From NCBI GenBank assembly GCA_964421875.1, contig CAYQZD010000034.1:1-34449 (forward strand): a stretch of 34,449 nt of DNA, written 5' to 3'. The position numbers were made by a program, and so were the translations under genes. Below, piece after piece: positions 24,311 to 31,981 of the stretch. The stretch comes from CAYQZD01 sp964421875 (GTDB lineage: Bacteria > Electryoneota > Tariuqbacteria > Tariuqbacterales > Tariuqbacteraceae). The first letter of the stretch is position 1. Each line of letters starts with the position of its first letter. A model generated the notes under the pieces. That model worked only from the letters and a program-made list of their open reading frames with translations, was not told where the DNA came from and ran no database searches.

Positions 24311-24703
24311 TTGAAAGCGCTTGGCCGCCAGATTATGGTGGAATTTTACAACTGCGACAGCGAGTTGCTGAATGATCTCGATTACATTAGAGACACGATG
24401 CTGAAAGCGGCTCGCGAGTGTGGCGCTACTGTGGTGAAGGACGTATTCCACCTTTTCAATCCCCACGGTGTCAGTGGAGTGGTAGTGATAGCCGAATCGC
24501 ATCTCGCTATACATACCTGGCCCGAATACGGATACGCCGCTGTGGACCTTTTCACCTGTGGTAATGAAATCGATGCCGAAATCGCCTTCGATATCCTGCA
24601 AAGCGAACTCAAAGCCGGCTCCGTATCCGCGGTTGAGATGAGACGCGGCGTTATCAGGGACGCCAAGGGAGAGTTGCTGCACAAACCCACCGCAGTCGGT
24701 TGA
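24311..24703 (+). CDS. speD: S-adenosylmethionine decarboxylase proenzyme (prokaryotic class 1B)
   Basis: The 130-residue proenzyme cleaves itself at E62-S63 (AESHLAIHTW) to make a pyruvoyl group on S63. It then makes decarboxylated SAM, the aminopropyl donor for spermidine. H68 and C83 occupy the same numbers as the processing and catalytic residues of the Thermotoga maritima enzyme. TTG at 24311 is chosen because GGAGG (24298-24302) sits eight bases before it and the protein then starts MKALGRQI like its relatives. An ATG at 24296 overlaps that ribosome site and is unlikely. The pdaD gene lies 131 bp downstream, joining two polyamine steps. A spermidine synthase gene is not in the window. 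Confidence 0.93.
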   Translation: MKALGRQIMVEFYNCDSELLNDLDYIRDTMLKAARECGATVVKDVFHLFNPHGVSGVVVIAESHLAIHTWPEYGYAAVDLFTCGNEIDAEIAFDILQSELKAGSVSAVEMRRGVIRDAKGELLHKPTAVG

Positions 24704-24834
24704 CTGACAGATATGAATAGTCCGGCGACTGTTCCTGTCTTGGTGGAAGACATCGATATTACTAGCTGCTCCGGCGGCTCCTTGAGCAATTGGGGATTTC
24801 ATAACCATAAATTAACCGTAAGGTCTAACTGAAT

Positions 24835-25299
24835 ATGTGGGAGCGGACGCCTGCCAACTTCCATATGACCTGCGGCGCCGGTGAAGGGAATACTCCACTA
24901 ACGGCCTTCGACGCTGCTTTGGTCGCAGCCGCTATCGGCCATTACAATTTGGTAAAAGTCACCAGTATTGTGCCGCCTTCTGCCGTAATGCAAAAAAAAG
25001 TGAATATCCCGCCGGGCGCCGTAGCGCCGGCAGCCTTCGCCAGTATTCATTCCGTCACCCCGGATGAAACCATCGCCGCCGCAGTTTCAGTCGCCCTTCC
25101 CGCCGATAATTCCAGAGTGGGACTGATTATGGAATACTCCGCCAGAGGCCATAAAAAGGAAATCGAGGAAATCGTCCGCAATATGGCGGAGGAGGGAATG
25201 GCGCGCCGCGGATTCAGAATAAAGTCCTTAAACAGCATTTCCGTTGAATATAGCGTACAGAGAATTGGTTGTGTCATAGCAGCAGTTCTGCTTTGGTAA
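24835..25299 (+). CDS. pdaD: Pyruvoyl-dependent arginine decarboxylase
   Basis: The 154-residue protein matches PvlArgDC, which decarboxylates arginine to agmatine. The self-cleavage site is T43-S44 in VKVTSIVPPSA, where S44 becomes the pyruvoyl group; Thr-Ser is used by Chlamydia AaxB, while the archaeal enzyme uses Ser-Ser. The N-terminal MTCGAGEGNTPLTAFDAAL and C-terminal IEEIVRNMAEEGMARRGF are typical. Agmatine feeds putrescine or aminopropylagmatine routes to spermidine. Next to speD, it suggests a polyamine pathway in which both decarboxylases rely on pyruvoyl groups instead of PLP for arginine. The start is ATG with AAGGT ten bases upstream. The remaining steps (agmatinase, speE) are not here. 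Confidence 0.9.
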   Translation: MWERTPANFHMTCGAGEGNTPLTAFDAALVAAAIGHYNLVKVTSIVPPSAVMQKKVNIPPGAVAPAAFASIHSVTPDETIAAAVSVALPADNSRVGLIMEYSARGHKKEIEEIVRNMAEEGMARRGFRIKSLNSISVEYSVQRIGCVIAAVLLW

Positions 25300-25344
25300 C
25301 CGATTTTCCATCGTAATCATAAATTTCTAAGGGCATTGTTAAAA

Positions 25345-26688
25345 ATGCGCAAAATATTAATTCCGCTCATCGGCGTAGCGCTCATCTTCACGGCGTCCAT
25401 TCAGGGGGAAACCGCCGGTGAAGATGAAGTTATCGAAAAAGCGCTACAGGTCCGGAAACATCGACTCGATAACGGACTGCAGGTTTTCACTGTGGAAGAC
25501 CACAGCGCGCCGGTCGTCTCATTCCAAATGTGGGTGCATACCGGCTCAAAAAACGAACGACCCGGAATAACCGGTATCTCCCATCTCTTCGAACATATGA
25601 TGTTCAAGGGCTCGAAAAAATACGGGCCCGAAGAACACGCCAATATCGTCAAACGCCACGGGGGCTCATTGAACGCCTATACCTCGGAAGACGTCACCGT
25701 TTACTTCGAAAACATCGTTTCCGACAAGCTGGAACTCGTGATTTCCCTCGAAGCTGAACGACTGGCGAATCTGGCGCTCTCCGACAGTATGCTGGCTTCG
25801 GAGCGCGAAGTCGTGAAAGAAGAACGCCGTTACAGGGTGGATAACAGCAACTTTGGCTTGCTCTACGAAGAACTCCTTGCAACCGCCTATAATGTTCATC
25901 CTTACCGTTGGATGGTGGTGGGTTCGATGGAGGATATTTGCGCTATATCCCTGGAAGATTGCCAACAGTACTATCGAGTAAACTACGCTCCCAACAACGT
26001 GGTGGCGGTGATAGTGGGGGATTTTGAAACCGGTGAGGCTCTGAAACTGCTGAAAAAATACTACGGGAAAATCCCCGCCCAGGAGTCTCACGCTGAAGTA
26101 ACAGAGGTTGAGCCTGAACAGACCGAAATGCGCGAATCGGTGATTAAGAAAGAAGCCCGCCTCCCAATGCTGTTCGCCGGGTATCATATCCCGGAAATGG
26201 CGCACGACGACATCTATCCCTTGAAGGTGCTGCAGAAAATCCTCTCCGACGGAAGAAGCTCACGCCTTTACCGCAAACTTGTCTACGAAGAGCAGGTCGC
26301 CCTCTACGCCGGAGGGATGGTGGATGAAACCGAAAACCCGGGTATGTTCTACGTTTGGATGGGGATGAATAGGGGACATGATATCGAAACCGGCAGGAAA
26401 ATGCTCTTCGATGAGATTGAAAGCTTCGCCTCAGAACCGGTGACCGATAGAGAATTACAGAAAGCGAAAAACCAACTTGAAGCCGATTTCATCTTCGGCA
26501 TCCAGACTAATTCCCGAAAAGCGAGGAAAATCGCTTTTTATCAGATATTTTCCGGCGACTATAAAAATATTTTCAAAGCCCCGGAAATGTTCCGCTCGGT
26601 GACCGCGGAAGATGTAATGAGGGTCGCTGAAAAATATTTGAATGAAAATAAACGCACCGTCGTCATCCTCGAACCGGAAAAATCTTAA
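25345..26688 (+). CDS. M16 family zinc metallopeptidase, catalytic subunit, exported
   Basis: The 447-residue protein has a cleavable-type signal (about residues 1-24, ILIPLIGVALIFTASIQG) and the inverted zinc motif H80-L-F-E83-H84. The third ligand is a Glu about 76 residues on, in REVVKEERR (E160). These define an active M16 (pitrilysin/processing-peptidase) enzyme. The second half (about 205-440) is the inactive partner lobe usual within the fold. ATG at 25345 is chosen over TTG at 25336, which lies only two bases after AAGGG. The next gene starts 43 bp later and encodes a non-catalytic homologue, so a periplasmic heterodimer is likely. Substrates are unknown; peptide degradation or export-linked processing are possibilities. 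Confidence 0.92.
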   Translation: MRKILIPLIGVALIFTASIQGETAGEDEVIEKALQVRKHRLDNGLQVFTVEDHSAPVVSFQMWVHTGSKNERPGITGISHLFEHMMFKGSKKYGPEEHANIVKRHGGSLNAYTSEDVTVYFENIVSDKLELVISLEAERLANLALSDSMLASEREVVKEERRYRVDNSNFGLLYEELLATAYNVHPYRWMVVGSMEDICAISLEDCQQYYRVNYAPNNVVAVIVGDFETGEALKLLKKYYGKIPAQESHAEVTEVEPEQTEMRESVIKKEARLPMLFAGYHIPEMAHDDIYPLKVLQKILSDGRSSRLYRKLVYEEQVALYAGGMVDETENPGMFYVWMGMNRGHDIETGRKMLFDEIESFASEPVTDRELQKAKNQLEADFIFGIQTNSRKARKIAFYQIFSGDYKNIFKAPEMFRSVTAEDVMRVAEKYLNENKRTVVILEPEKS

Positions 26689-26731
26689 TGTGTTTCACCG
26701 GCAAAACCTCACTATTTCGAACGGAAATAAT

Positions 26732-28147
26732 ATGAAACTTAAAATAATCTCCATCATAATCTGCGGCTTGTTGCTGCTTTCCTGCGGAAGCGATGATAAA
26801 GTACCAGCTTATAATCCCTCCGCTGATGCGGAACTCGCCCCTGTGAAAATCCCCCCTATTGAGCAGACCACACTTGACAACGGATTGAAACTCATCGCCA
26901 TAGTCCACAATGAACTGCCGGTGGTGGCTTTCAGGATGATGGTCAAAACCGGCGCCGCCGCCGATCCTGCAGGCTATGCTGGTTTAGCTTCCTTCACCGC
27001 AGAACTGCTGACCAAAGGCACCAAAACCCGCAGCGCCAGCCAAATCGCCGAGGAAATCGACTTCATCGGCGGGGAACTCAGAGCCTCGGCGGGATGGGAT
27101 CGTTCTATGGTCTCCTGCCAGGTCTTAGCGCGTCATTTCCAGACCGGACTCGATTTATTCGCCGATATTTCACGCAATCCGGTGTTTAATAATAGTGAGA
27201 TTGAACGGCTCCGCCGCCAAAAAATCTCAAGTTATATTCACAGCAAGGACGACCCCGCAGACCTGGCGAATGAAGCCTTCGCCGACCTGCTCTTCAAAGG
27301 CCATCCCTACGGTTATCCCGATGAGGGGAACGAAAAAACCATCGAAGCCGTCAAGAAAGCCGATATCGAGAAATTATACCGTACATATTTTGTTCCCAAT
27401 AACGCTGTCATCGTGGTTTCCGGCAATATCGAGCCGCGAGCCGCCTTCAAAGCCTTGAAGGAAAAATTCGGCGACTGGGAAAAAGGTGAATTGCGGAAAA
27501 CCATACTGCCGGAAATCGAAGCCCCCTCAGGCTATAAAATCCGTCTGGTGGATAAACAGGACGCTAATCAAGCCCAGATTAGAATGGGACATTTCGGACT
27601 GCCCCGCTCCCACCCGGATTATTTCCCCGTATCGCTGATGAACTACGTCCTGGGCGGAGGAGGATTCTCTTCCCGACTGATGAAAACCGTCAGGTCCGAA
27701 ATGGGATTGACCTATAGTATCCGTTCACGTTTCAGCTTCAGGAAGGAAGCCGGACCCTTCAGCGTTTCCACCTTTACCAAAAGCGAATCCGTGGGCGAAG
27801 CTATCGCTGAAATTATCGACCAGGTGAAGGAGTTCCAGGCGGAAGGCGCCCTGGCGGAAGAACTGGAGGACGCGAAATCCTATCTCACCGGCTCCTATCC
27901 GCTGCGCTTCGAAACCCCCGGACAAATCGCAGGACAGCTCCTGAACGTGGAACTTCACGATTTGGGTGAGGGTTACATCGAAAACTACCGAAACCGGGTG
28001 CAGGCGGTGACCCTGGAACAGGTGAAGCTGGCGGCGGTGGATTACCTCAATCCCGACAATATGGTTATAGTGGTGGTGGGCAAGCAGGAGGAAATCATCG
28101 ACCAGTTGAAACAATTAGGCGAAGTCGATTTGGTGACGAAATACTGA
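26732..28147 (+). CDS. M16 family non-catalytic subunit, lipoprotein
   Basis: The 471-residue protein has a lipoprotein signal (MKLKIISIIICGLLLLSCG, lipid anchor expected at C18) and an M16 fold. At the zinc-motif position, however, it has S-F-T-A-E where the partner has H-L-F-E-H, so it cannot bind zinc there. It keeps the C-lobe substrate-binding signature GGGGFSSRLMKTVRSEMGLTYS, including the Arg/Tyr pair. This split of roles, one subunit with the zinc site and the other with the Arg/Tyr motif, is known for heterodimeric M16 peptidases such as mitochondrial processing peptidase and Sphingomonas pairs. ATG at 26732 is chosen because it opens the lipoprotein signal; upstream in-frame starts would bury it. 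A strong terminator follows. Confidence 0.92.
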   Translation: MKLKIISIIICGLLLLSCGSDDKVPAYNPSADAELAPVKIPPIEQTTLDNGLKLIAIVHNELPVVAFRMMVKTGAAADPAGYAGLASFTAELLTKGTKTRSASQIAEEIDFIGGELRASAGWDRSMVSCQVLARHFQTGLDLFADISRNPVFNNSEIERLRRQKISSYIHSKDDPADLANEAFADLLFKGHPYGYPDEGNEKTIEAVKKADIEKLYRTYFVPNNAVIVVSGNIEPRAAFKALKEKFGDWEKGELRKTILPEIEAPSGYKIRLVDKQDANQAQIRMGHFGLPRSHPDYFPVSLMNYVLGGGGFSSRLMKTVRSEMGLTYSIRSRFSFRKEAGPFSVSTFTKSESVGEAIAEIIDQVKEFQAEGALAEELEDAKSYLTGSYPLRFETPGQIAGQLLNVELHDLGEGYIENYRNRVQAVTLEQVKLAAVDYLNPDNMVIVVVGKQEEIIDQLKQLGEVDLVTKY

Positions 28148-28171
28148 GCTATAACATATCCGAAACTTGTA

Positions 28172-28199
28172 AAGGCGGGAATATCTTCCCGCCTTTTTT
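28172..28199 (+). terminator. Rho-independent terminator after the M16 pair
   Basis: AAGGCGGGA (28172-28180) pairs with TCCCGCCTT (28187-28195) around ATATCT, running into six T residues. It is 24 bp after the M16 stop codon and is the clearest terminator in the window. Confidence 0.9.
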
Positions 28200-28251
28200 C
28201 TTTATGTGGTGTCGGATTCCAGCGCCCGAAATCTAGCGACTATTAAATCGT

Positions 28252-28277
28252 GGCGCAGAGTCCCCGCACTCTGCGCC
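28252..28277 (+). repeat. GCGCAGGGT-family hairpin (copy 2)
   Basis: GGCGCAGAGT and ACTCTGCGCC form a perfect ten-pair stem with loop CCCCGC. Against the copy at 31660-31685, one G-C pair is replaced by A-T on both sides of the stem. It lies between the two convergent transcription units. Confidence 0.65.
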
Positions 28278-28363
28278 ATATAAATAATATACAAATACTT
28301 GAATAGGGTGAGGAATTCCTATAATTATCAATAACAATTATAGATATTTAAGCTACTCAAGAA

Positions 28364-28897
28364 CTATTTCCCCTGCGGCGGCTTTGATACTCGCACCGTT
28401 CCGTTGATTTGTTTCATCAGCTCCGAGTATTTATCGTGCTCGTTTTTCGGACACCATATTTGGATAATGTACAATGCGTTATGATTCGGTAATCCTGACC
28501 AATCGGTCTCAATCACTGTTAGAATGAGTTTTATAGGGACATTGTTATGTTTACCGCTGGTTAATGTCATCCAGGCCTCTTTGTCATGGATAATGGTTTT
28601 AGATAATTCCTTATCAAACTTCAAATCCTTCATATCCGCCATTTTCCTCAGATAATCCGGACCATACTGTACGGTCTCGGTATACCAAAGTAAAATATGC
28701 ACTTTTTCGTCCGGAGAGGATACCTCATATGCATTCCTATCCGAATACCAGGAAATTTCCTTCCAATCCTCCGGCGCCTCAAAACTGATGTTTAGCTTTG
28801 GATTAGGATGGCTGTATATCTGAGTGGTCTCTGAAAAAACAGTGTCAGCCATAAACACTATAAGTATAATTGACATTAACTTGATAAGATTTTTCAT
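28364..28897 (-). CDS. Exported protein of unknown function, last gene of the SNase-like/two-component operon
   Basis: The 177-residue protein was not recognised. It has an N-terminal signal (residues 1-22, KLMSIILIVFMADTVFS) and a soluble region of mixed strands and helices. The region holds ISFEAPEDWKEISWYS, AYEVSSPDEKVHILLWY and a final helix HDKYSELMKQINGTVRV. The pattern of a strand, FxAPEDW, then alternating strands and one long helix recalls PsbP/Mog1-like secreted proteins, but that is only a fold-level guess. It starts 18 bp after the kinase gene with GAGG ten bases before ATG, so it is probably the last gene of that operon. It could be an accessory or output protein of the sensor system. 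A small AT-rich palindrome at about 28319-28343 lies beyond the stop. Confidence 0.75.
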   Translation of the reverse strand: MKNLIKLMSIILIVFMADTVFSETTQIYSHPNPKLNISFEAPEDWKEISWYSDRNAYEVSSPDEKVHILLWYTETVQYGPDYLRKMADMKDLKFDKELSKTIIHDKEAWMTLTSGKHNNVPIKLILTVIETDWSGLPNHNALYIIQIWCPKNEHDKYSELMKQINGTVRVSKPPQGK

Positions 28898-28915
28898 AAC
28901 TGTTTTACCTCATCT

Positions 28916-30289
28916 TTACCGGCTTAAAGGGATACTGATTCGACAGCAGCTACCGCGTTCCTCAGTGTCACAGAACTCTATTGCTCCCCCATTCGCTTCG
29001 ACCGCCCATTGTGCGATTGACAATCCCAAACCGGCGCCGCCGGTTGAACCGGCGCGGGATTTATCAATTCGGTAAAATCGCTCAAATATTGTTTTACGTT
29101 TGTCTTCAGGGATACCGGGACCATTGTCGATGATGTCGATTTGAGCGGTATCTTCCCGGATTCTATCTGTTCTTATCCTGACATTTCCCCCTTCTGGTGT
29201 ATATAAAATAGCATTATGCAAAACATTGGAGACCGCCTGTCCTAAAATTAAGGGGGATATATTTACCTGCAGCGATTCGGCTTTCTCAATCAACAGACTA
29301 ATGTCCTTATCCTCCGCTAAAATCTTCAAGTCCGCTGCTATTTGTGCGATAAATATATTCAAATCGACATCCTCGAAATCGAGCTTGACCCTGCCGGAAT
29401 CGCCCCGGGTTAATATCAGCAGGCTGTTGACCAGTTTGGTTAAACGTTCGGTCTCCTCCAGCATACTGCCGATAGCCTCCATGTATCCGGAAACATCTTT
29501 CTCATCCTTCAAAGCGACTTCGCCGATGCTGCGGATGGAAGTCAGCGGCGTCCTGAATTCGTGCGAAGCGTCGGAGGTGAACCGCTTCAACCGTTCAAAA
29601 GAAGTTTCCAGACGCTGCAAAGTATCGTTGAAAACAGTCGCCAACTGCCCGATTTCATCCTTAGGATTGACCACCGGAAGTCGTTCCGACAGCGATTGCG
29701 CCGTTATTTCCCGCGCTTTCCGAGTAATCAGCTTCACCGGCCGTAAAGCCCGGTTCGCCAGAAAATATCCCCCTAACAAAGCGAGGATGAGCACAAACTG
29801 AGCCCCTGAAGCCAGTTTCGCGCCGAGCCCGTCGATACTTTCCCGGGTTTCAGTGTCTTCCATCGCAGTCACCACCAGAAAATTGTGCATCTTATCGAAA
29901 CCGGTCTGTACCATCCGGGTTTTCAGCAGGAAATGACGCTGATTGAAAAGATATTCTAATAAGCCCTCTTCACCGAAATCCGAGAATTTATATTCCAGAG
30001 GCAAATCCAGATCGCTCCAGGCGGTGGTATGGTAAGCGTGCGTCCCGTCCTTCACAATCAAGAACGGCGTGCTGTGCCCCAGATGATACCAGTCGTAAAC
30101 GTCGCCTCTGGAATTGAGCGTTACGGCGCAGACTACACCCAACCCTTCATCCAATTTACTCATAACCAGCGATTCCAGCCGGTGACGCATAAAAAAATAA
30201 ATTCCCGTTGCCGCTATTCCATAGATAATCATCACTACCAGCGCATTCCATACAATCAGCCTGAACTTGATGCTCGAAGTCCATTTCAT
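28916..30289 (-). CDS. Sensor histidine kinase (HAMP-HisKA-HATPase)
   Basis: The 457-residue kinase has TM1 (about residues 11-34), an extracytoplasmic sensor region (about 39-158) and TM2 (about 159-180). HAMP (about 181-232), HisKA with the phosphoacceptor H243 in ASHEFRTPLTSIRS, and the ATP-binding domain follow. Its N box is NVLHNAILYTPEGG, G1 DIIDNGPGIPEDK, F box FERFYRID and G2 GGAGLGLSIAQW. It is a typical membrane-bound kinase of the EnvZ/CusS class. The sensor region is not a recognised PAS or Cache domain by eye. Its ATG overlaps the regulator stop by four bases (ATGA), so the pair is co-translated. The stimulus is unknown; the secreted SNase-like and unknown proteins in the operon are candidates for ligands or accessory factors. 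Confidence 0.95.
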   Translation of the reverse strand: MKWTSSIKFRLIVWNALVVMIIYGIAATGIYFFMRHRLESLVMSKLDEGLGVVCAVTLNSRGDVYDWYHLGHSTPFLIVKDGTHAYHTTAWSDLDLPLEYKFSDFGEEGLLEYLFNQRHFLLKTRMVQTGFDKMHNFLVVTAMEDTETRESIDGLGAKLASGAQFVLILALLGGYFLANRALRPVKLITRKAREITAQSLSERLPVVNPKDEIGQLATVFNDTLQRLETSFERLKRFTSDASHEFRTPLTSIRSIGEVALKDEKDVSGYMEAIGSMLEETERLTKLVNSLLILTRGDSGRVKLDFEDVDLNIFIAQIAADLKILAEDKDISLLIEKAESLQVNISPLILGQAVSNVLHNAILYTPEGGNVRIRTDRIREDTAQIDIIDNGPGIPEDKRKTIFERFYRIDKSRAGSTGGAGLGLSIAQWAVEANGGAIEFCDTEERGSCCRISIPLSR

Positions 30290-30972
30290 TCTTCTTCTCC
30301 TTCTTTCATAATGAAACCCACACCCCGGATGGTATGCAATAGCTTTTTATCGAAATCCACGTCCATTTTCCCCCGCAGCCTCGTGATATGCACATCAATC
30401 ACATTGTCCAGAGGGGTGGCGCGGTCTTTGACCTGCCATACGTCGTGAGCTAACATCTCCCGGGAAACCGTATTCCCCTGATGCCGAAGCAGATACTCAA
30501 GCAGTTCAAATTCCTTCCCCGTCAACATAATCTCATCCCCGCCCCGCCTGACCTTGCGGGTTATACAGTCCAATTCCAAATCGGCGAGTTTCATCTTCAA
30601 TACCCGGTCAGTCCGCCCCCGCCGGGTCAAAGCCCGGATTCGCGCCAGCAGTTCCGGGAAAGCGAAAGGCTTCACCAGATAATCGTCAGCGCCGCTGTCC
30701 AATCCCAATACCCGATCCTCGATAGCGTCCTTAGCCGTAAGGATTAATACCGGAACCTCCTTCTTTTCCCGGCGAAGCGCGGTCAATATGTCGATACCGT
30801 CCCTTCCCGGCAGCATCAAATCCAATAGTATCAGGTCGAAACCCTGCGATACCGCCAGGAAAAAACCTTCTTCACCGGCGTTCGTAACCGTGACCTGGTA
30901 CCCTTCAGATTCCAAACCTTCGCGAATCGCCTTTGCCACTTTCGGCTCGTCTTCTATAACAAGGATATGCAT
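30286..30972 (-). CDS. Response regulator, OmpR/PhoB family
   Basis: The 228-residue regulator has a receiver domain and an OmpR-type winged helix. The receiver carries acidic pocket E7/D8, phosphoacceptor D51, T79 and K101. The winged helix (about residues 125-224) is seen in LADLELDCITRKVRRGGDEI, LTGKEFELLEYLLRHQGNTV and VIDVHITRLRGKMD. All phosphotransfer residues are intact. It should be phosphorylated by the adjacent kinase and act as a DNA-binding dimer. The start is ATG at 30972 (MHILVIEDEP). A longer reading from 31035 would add 21 basic residues and run into the upstream gene. Only one base separates the SNase-like stop codon from this ATG. Confidence 0.95.
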   Translation of the reverse strand: MHILVIEDEPKVAKAIREGLESEGYQVTVTNAGEEGFFLAVSQGFDLILLDLMLPGRDGIDILTALRREKKEVPVLILTAKDAIEDRVLGLDSGADDYLVKPFAFPELLARIRALTRRGRTDRVLKMKLADLELDCITRKVRRGGDEIMLTGKEFELLEYLLRHQGNTVSREMLAHDVWQVKDRATPLDNVIDVHITRLRGKMDVDFDKKLLHTIRGVGFIMKEGEEE

Positions 30973-30973
30973 T

Positions 30974-31465
30974 TTACTTAACGGTCCTTTCGTTTTTCCA
31001 GATGCCAAGTTTCTGCGCGCGAGCTGTCTTTTCAATGTCTATGAAGTGTCTCAATTCTTCGGGCAGATATTTATTATCGACTATAGCATATCCTCTACGG
31101 AGTAGAAGCTCGTTGAAATTCACCGACCAATCCCTGCTGTTCAGACCTTTACCATAGACTATCTGCGCGAAGGGGTGGCCCTCATCGCCATAGACTATCC
31201 CGGAAGCCATATTGTTGGTGGTGTAGGTGAACAGTTTGACTACCTTCCCCTCCAACTCCAGCTTGGTGAAATCGTAAACCTGGTAACCAAGTTTGGTCGA
31301 TTTGTCGGGTGTTCTTATCCCTAAAAGTTTCACGGTGAAACCGCCTTCGAATTCGATCAGGTCGCCGGAATGGACCGTCATTATCGTTCCGGTGTTCGCC
31401 GCAGAAATTAATGGGATAAGTATTGCGATGAACATCAGCGGCGTCATCTTCATATAAATTCTCAT
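30974..31465 (-). CDS. Secreted SNase-like (thermonuclease fold) protein with degenerate active site
   Basis: The 163-residue protein has a signal segment (about residues 1-22) and an SNase/OB-fold layout. The first strands run VKLLGIRTPDKS. The C-terminal helices are clear in FNELLLRRGYAIVDNKYLPE and ARAQKLGIWK, a hallmark of this family. The catalytic set of staphylococcal nuclease looks lost. R35 corresponds to K46, D40 to R51, E43 to D54, and R87 to P98 in DEGHPFAQIVYG. Only the Thr (T52) is kept. Nuclease activity is therefore doubtful, and a binding or structural role is more likely. The start is ATG at 31465 with TGGAG about seven bases upstream. It is the first gene of a four-gene operon with a regulator, a kinase and a secreted protein, an unusual setting. 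Confidence 0.8.
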   Translation of the reverse strand: MRIYMKMTPLMFIAILIPLISAANTGTIMTVHSGDLIEFEGGFTVKLLGIRTPDKSTKLGYQVYDFTKLELEGKVVKLFTYTTNNMASGIVYGDEGHPFAQIVYGKGLNSRDWSVNFNELLLRRGYAIVDNKYLPEELRHFIDIEKTARAQKLGIWKNERTVK

Positions 31466-31659
31466 TAAAAACTCCAGTGTTTCTGTCGGTGAGGAAATTC
31501 GTTTTATCTGTCTGAGAATAAGATAACGCGGATTATCCGATAATGCAACTTAAATAATTCTTAAAATTTAGTAAGGAAAGATAGCGGCAGGCAGGTGACG
31601 GTCAATGTGGATGGTCATTTATTGTAGGTCGGCTTATTAAAAGCCGACAAATCCTTCGT

Positions 31660-31685
31660 GGCGCAGGGTCTCCGCACCCTGCGCC
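31660..31685 (+). repeat. GCGCAGGGT-family hairpin (copy 3)
   Basis: GGCGCAGGGT and ACCCTGCGCC form a perfect ten-pair stem around CTCCGC. A TGCTGTCGAC arm follows 22 bases later, as in the minus-strand copy at 12404-12428. Confidence 0.7.
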
Positions 31686-31707
31686 TTATAGCTATAAATA
31701 AATCAGA

Positions 31708-31870
31708 TGCTGTCGACTGCGGACAGTCTGTCCGAGAATACCTAACTTCGTGCTTTGTCATTCTGAACGAAGTGAAGAATCTCTTGTTTATAAATAACTT
31801 ACAAAAATGCAGATGCTTCGCTTCGCTCAGCATGACACATTCTCGGACAGACTGTCCGCAGTCGACAGCA
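31708..31870. repeat. Perfect 32-bp inverted repeat bracketing the 80-bp palindromic core
   Basis: The arm at 31708-31739 begins TGCTGTCGACTGCGGACAG and ends TCCGAGAAT. It is fully complementary to 31839-31870. Each arm is itself palindromic in the middle (CGGACAG-T-CTGTCCG). Between the arms lies the 80-bp core 31757-31836, which matches the reverse complement of 10955-11034 at 78 of 80 positions. No transposase is present, so any movement would need enzymes supplied from elsewhere. Confidence 0.75.
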
Positions 31871-31951
31871 CACATGAAGCATTTAGGAAACAGCCCCTTC
31901 AAGAATTACTATAAAACAATCATTCCTCAGCATAACAAAACTAAGCGTTAA

Positions 31952-31981
31952 GTCAGGTCTTTAGTGAAACGGAGACCTGAC
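31952..31981. repeat. 30-bp palindromic repeat, GTCAGGTCT type (copy 2)
   Basis: GTCAGGTCT and AGACCTGAC again form the stem. The unit is the inverse of 13841-13870 with two differences (TTTAGTGAAACGG against TTTAGCGAAGCGG). Confidence 0.65.

Noticed and set aside
24713..24832. A 39-codon frame between speD and pdaD starting MNSPATVPVLVEDID
   Set aside because: There is no good ribosome site and no recognisable family. It could be real, but the evidence is too thin.
31615..31902. Short open frames on both strands in the repeat island
   Set aside because: Their peptides are translations of the palindromic repeats, a common source of false hypothetical genes.
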